Positions 6,993 through 7,566 of a DNA stretch of 7,566 bases are shown here, piece after piece. Location of the stretch: NCBI GenBank assembly GCA_029052265.1, contig JAIDJJ010000050.1, positions 1 through 7,566 on the forward strand, read 5' to 3'. The translations under genes and the position numbers were made by a program. A model generated the notes under the pieces. The model was not told the DNA's origin and did no database searches. It saw only the letters and a program-made list of their open reading frames with translations. Numbering within the stretch: position 1 is the stretch's first letter; each line of letters begins with the position of its first letter. This DNA is from Muribaculaceae bacterium (GTDB taxonomy: Bacteria; Bacteroidota; Bacteroidia; Bacteroidales; Muribaculaceae).

Positions 6993-7439
6993 TTACCAGA
7001 GCCTGCCCGCAAGCAGCGTAAGCCTCACCACCGTCAGGCAGTCTCCTTCTGTTAATTCTATTTTTGTTTCCAACTCTCCAAGCGGCTTGCCGTTGAGAAA
7101 TATCCGGAATAAACCGTCTTCGTAACTTTGAAGAGCATTCTCAACGGCATTATCAGGATCAGCCATTTTCCCGTTATACACTATCCCGAATGCCACACGT
7201 CCTGTTTCAGCAAAATCTTCTATCTGTTTTTCTGAAACCGGGGCATGCGTACTATCTTCATCCATTCTATCTCTACTTGGCGCACTGCATGTTTTAAGAT
7301 TAAATCTCGCGACACAACTCCTGACAGTAGCATCAATGAGTTCAGCCACAGTAGAAGGCGAGCCATCGATCTCAATATCTATCGGTTGCACAGTCTGTCG
7401 GATTCGACCCGGCTTTTTTTGCTCGAATTTTAGTTTCAT
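6993..7439 (-). CDS. 148-residue DUF4132-linked protein with beta-grasp-like features
   Basis: I do not recognise a named family. The ends look like two halves of a ubiquitin/ThiS/MoaD-type beta-grasp fold. Residues 1-7 (MKLKFEQ) and 18-26 read as strands, and 29-47 (STVAELIDATVRSCVARFN) as the central helix. Residues 109-120 (GLFRIFLNGKPL) and 126-145 (KIELTEGDCLTVVRLTLLAG) then read as the later strands, with the EGD-before-last-strand pattern common in beta-grasp proteins. Between them lies an insert (about 48-108): a polar, probably disordered part and then a GRVAFGIVYNGK...AVENALQSYEDG segment that looks structured. The protein ends LAGRLW rather than the GG of conjugated ubiquitin-like proteins. 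It has no signal peptide or membrane segment. It sits 17 bases upstream of the DUF4132 gene, so the two are likely co-transcribed and may work together. The ATG at 7439 is the only sensible start; no SD site is seen. The coding call is firm, the fold assignment is inference. Confidence 0.85.
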   Translation of the reverse strand: MKLKFEQKKPGRIRQTVQPIDIEIDGSPSTVAELIDATVRSCVARFNLKTCSAPSRDRMDEDSTHAPVSEKQIEDFAETGRVAFGIVYNGKMADPDNAVENALQSYEDGLFRIFLNGKPLGELETKIELTEGDCLTVVRLTLLAGRLW

Positions 7440-7566
7440 ATAGCGGATTTTAAACGGACATCATCAAGAAAGATATTCTTTACTATCTCTATTTGAAGCT
7501 GTTTAAACCCTTTACTTTTTAGGAGAAAAACCGTAATAAATTAAATCTACGTAGTTAAGGTTAAAC
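7440..7566. other. Non-coding upstream region of the DUF4132 operon, cut by the window edge
   Basis: These 127 A/T-rich bases contain no supportable gene. Besides the weak -7 candidate they hold two 8-base palindromes, GTTTAAAC (7501-7508) and CTACGTAG (7547-7554), and a TTTTT-AGGAG-AAAAA repeat (7516-7530). None has a clear assignment. The length suits a promoter region, making the 148-residue gene a plausible first gene of its operon. Confidence 0.4.
7468..7475 (-). promoter_or_regulatory. Candidate -7 element for the two-gene DUF4132 operon
   Basis: The minus strand reads TATCTTTC, seven of eight bases of TAnnTTTG and nearly identical to the box at the sigma gene. It lies 28 bases before the ATG at 7439. 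The expected -33 position (about 7495-7500) holds no TTTG, so support is weak. If it is wrong, the operon may start further upstream, outside the window. Confidence 0.28.

Noticed and set aside
7245..7433. Plus-strand 62-codon ORF
   Set aside because: It is fully antisense to the 148-residue gene and has no start signals or family resemblance.
7516..7530. TTTTT-AGGAG-AAAAA as a terminator of an upstream gene
   Set aside because: The stem is only A/T pairs and would be too weak; no upstream gene is visible.
7501..7554. Palindromes GTTTAAAC and CTACGTAG as operator sites
   Set aside because: Eight-base palindromes are common in A/T-rich DNA, and they have no shared motif or fixed spacing to a clear promoter.

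Overview
The window looks like a piece of a Bacteroidota chromosome, most likely Bacteroidales; I cannot fix the genus. The signs are an ECF sigma factor followed by a FecR-type anti-sigma factor with a DUF4974-like C-terminus, start codons without Shine-Dalgarno sites, and a sequence matching the Bacteroides-type promoter (TTTG, 20 bases, TAnnTTTG). All four clear genes lie on the minus strand, so transcription reads from right to left. Nothing convincing is coded on the plus strand.

Right-hand unit (about 7475 to 1926). A 148-residue protein of unknown function is followed 17 bases later by a 1663-residue protein of the DUF4132 (MolR/YehI-like) family. The two probably form one operon, which ends four bases beyond the large gene in a strong intrinsic terminator with a 14-bp perfect stem. 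The small protein has features suggesting a split beta-grasp (ubiquitin/ThiS/MoaD-like) fold. DUF4132 proteins have no established function. A small beta-grasp-like partner coupled to a giant DUF4132 protein is the most interesting thing here.

Left-hand unit (1866 to 33). A separate promoter drives an ECF sigma factor. A 265-base interval follows, holding a hairpin with a T-tract, a second inverted repeat and a possible 50-codon ORF. Then comes a membrane-bound FecR-like anti-sigma factor, which may have its own promoter. In Bacteroidota such pairs usually control a nearby SusC/SusD-type nutrient uptake operon. That operon would lie left of base 1 and is not visible, so the signal and target are unknown. 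A terminator and a promoter separate the two units, so nothing in the sequence shows that the sigma factor controls the DUF4132 operon.

The window has no RNA genes, insertion sequences, CRISPR arrays or origins that I can recognise.
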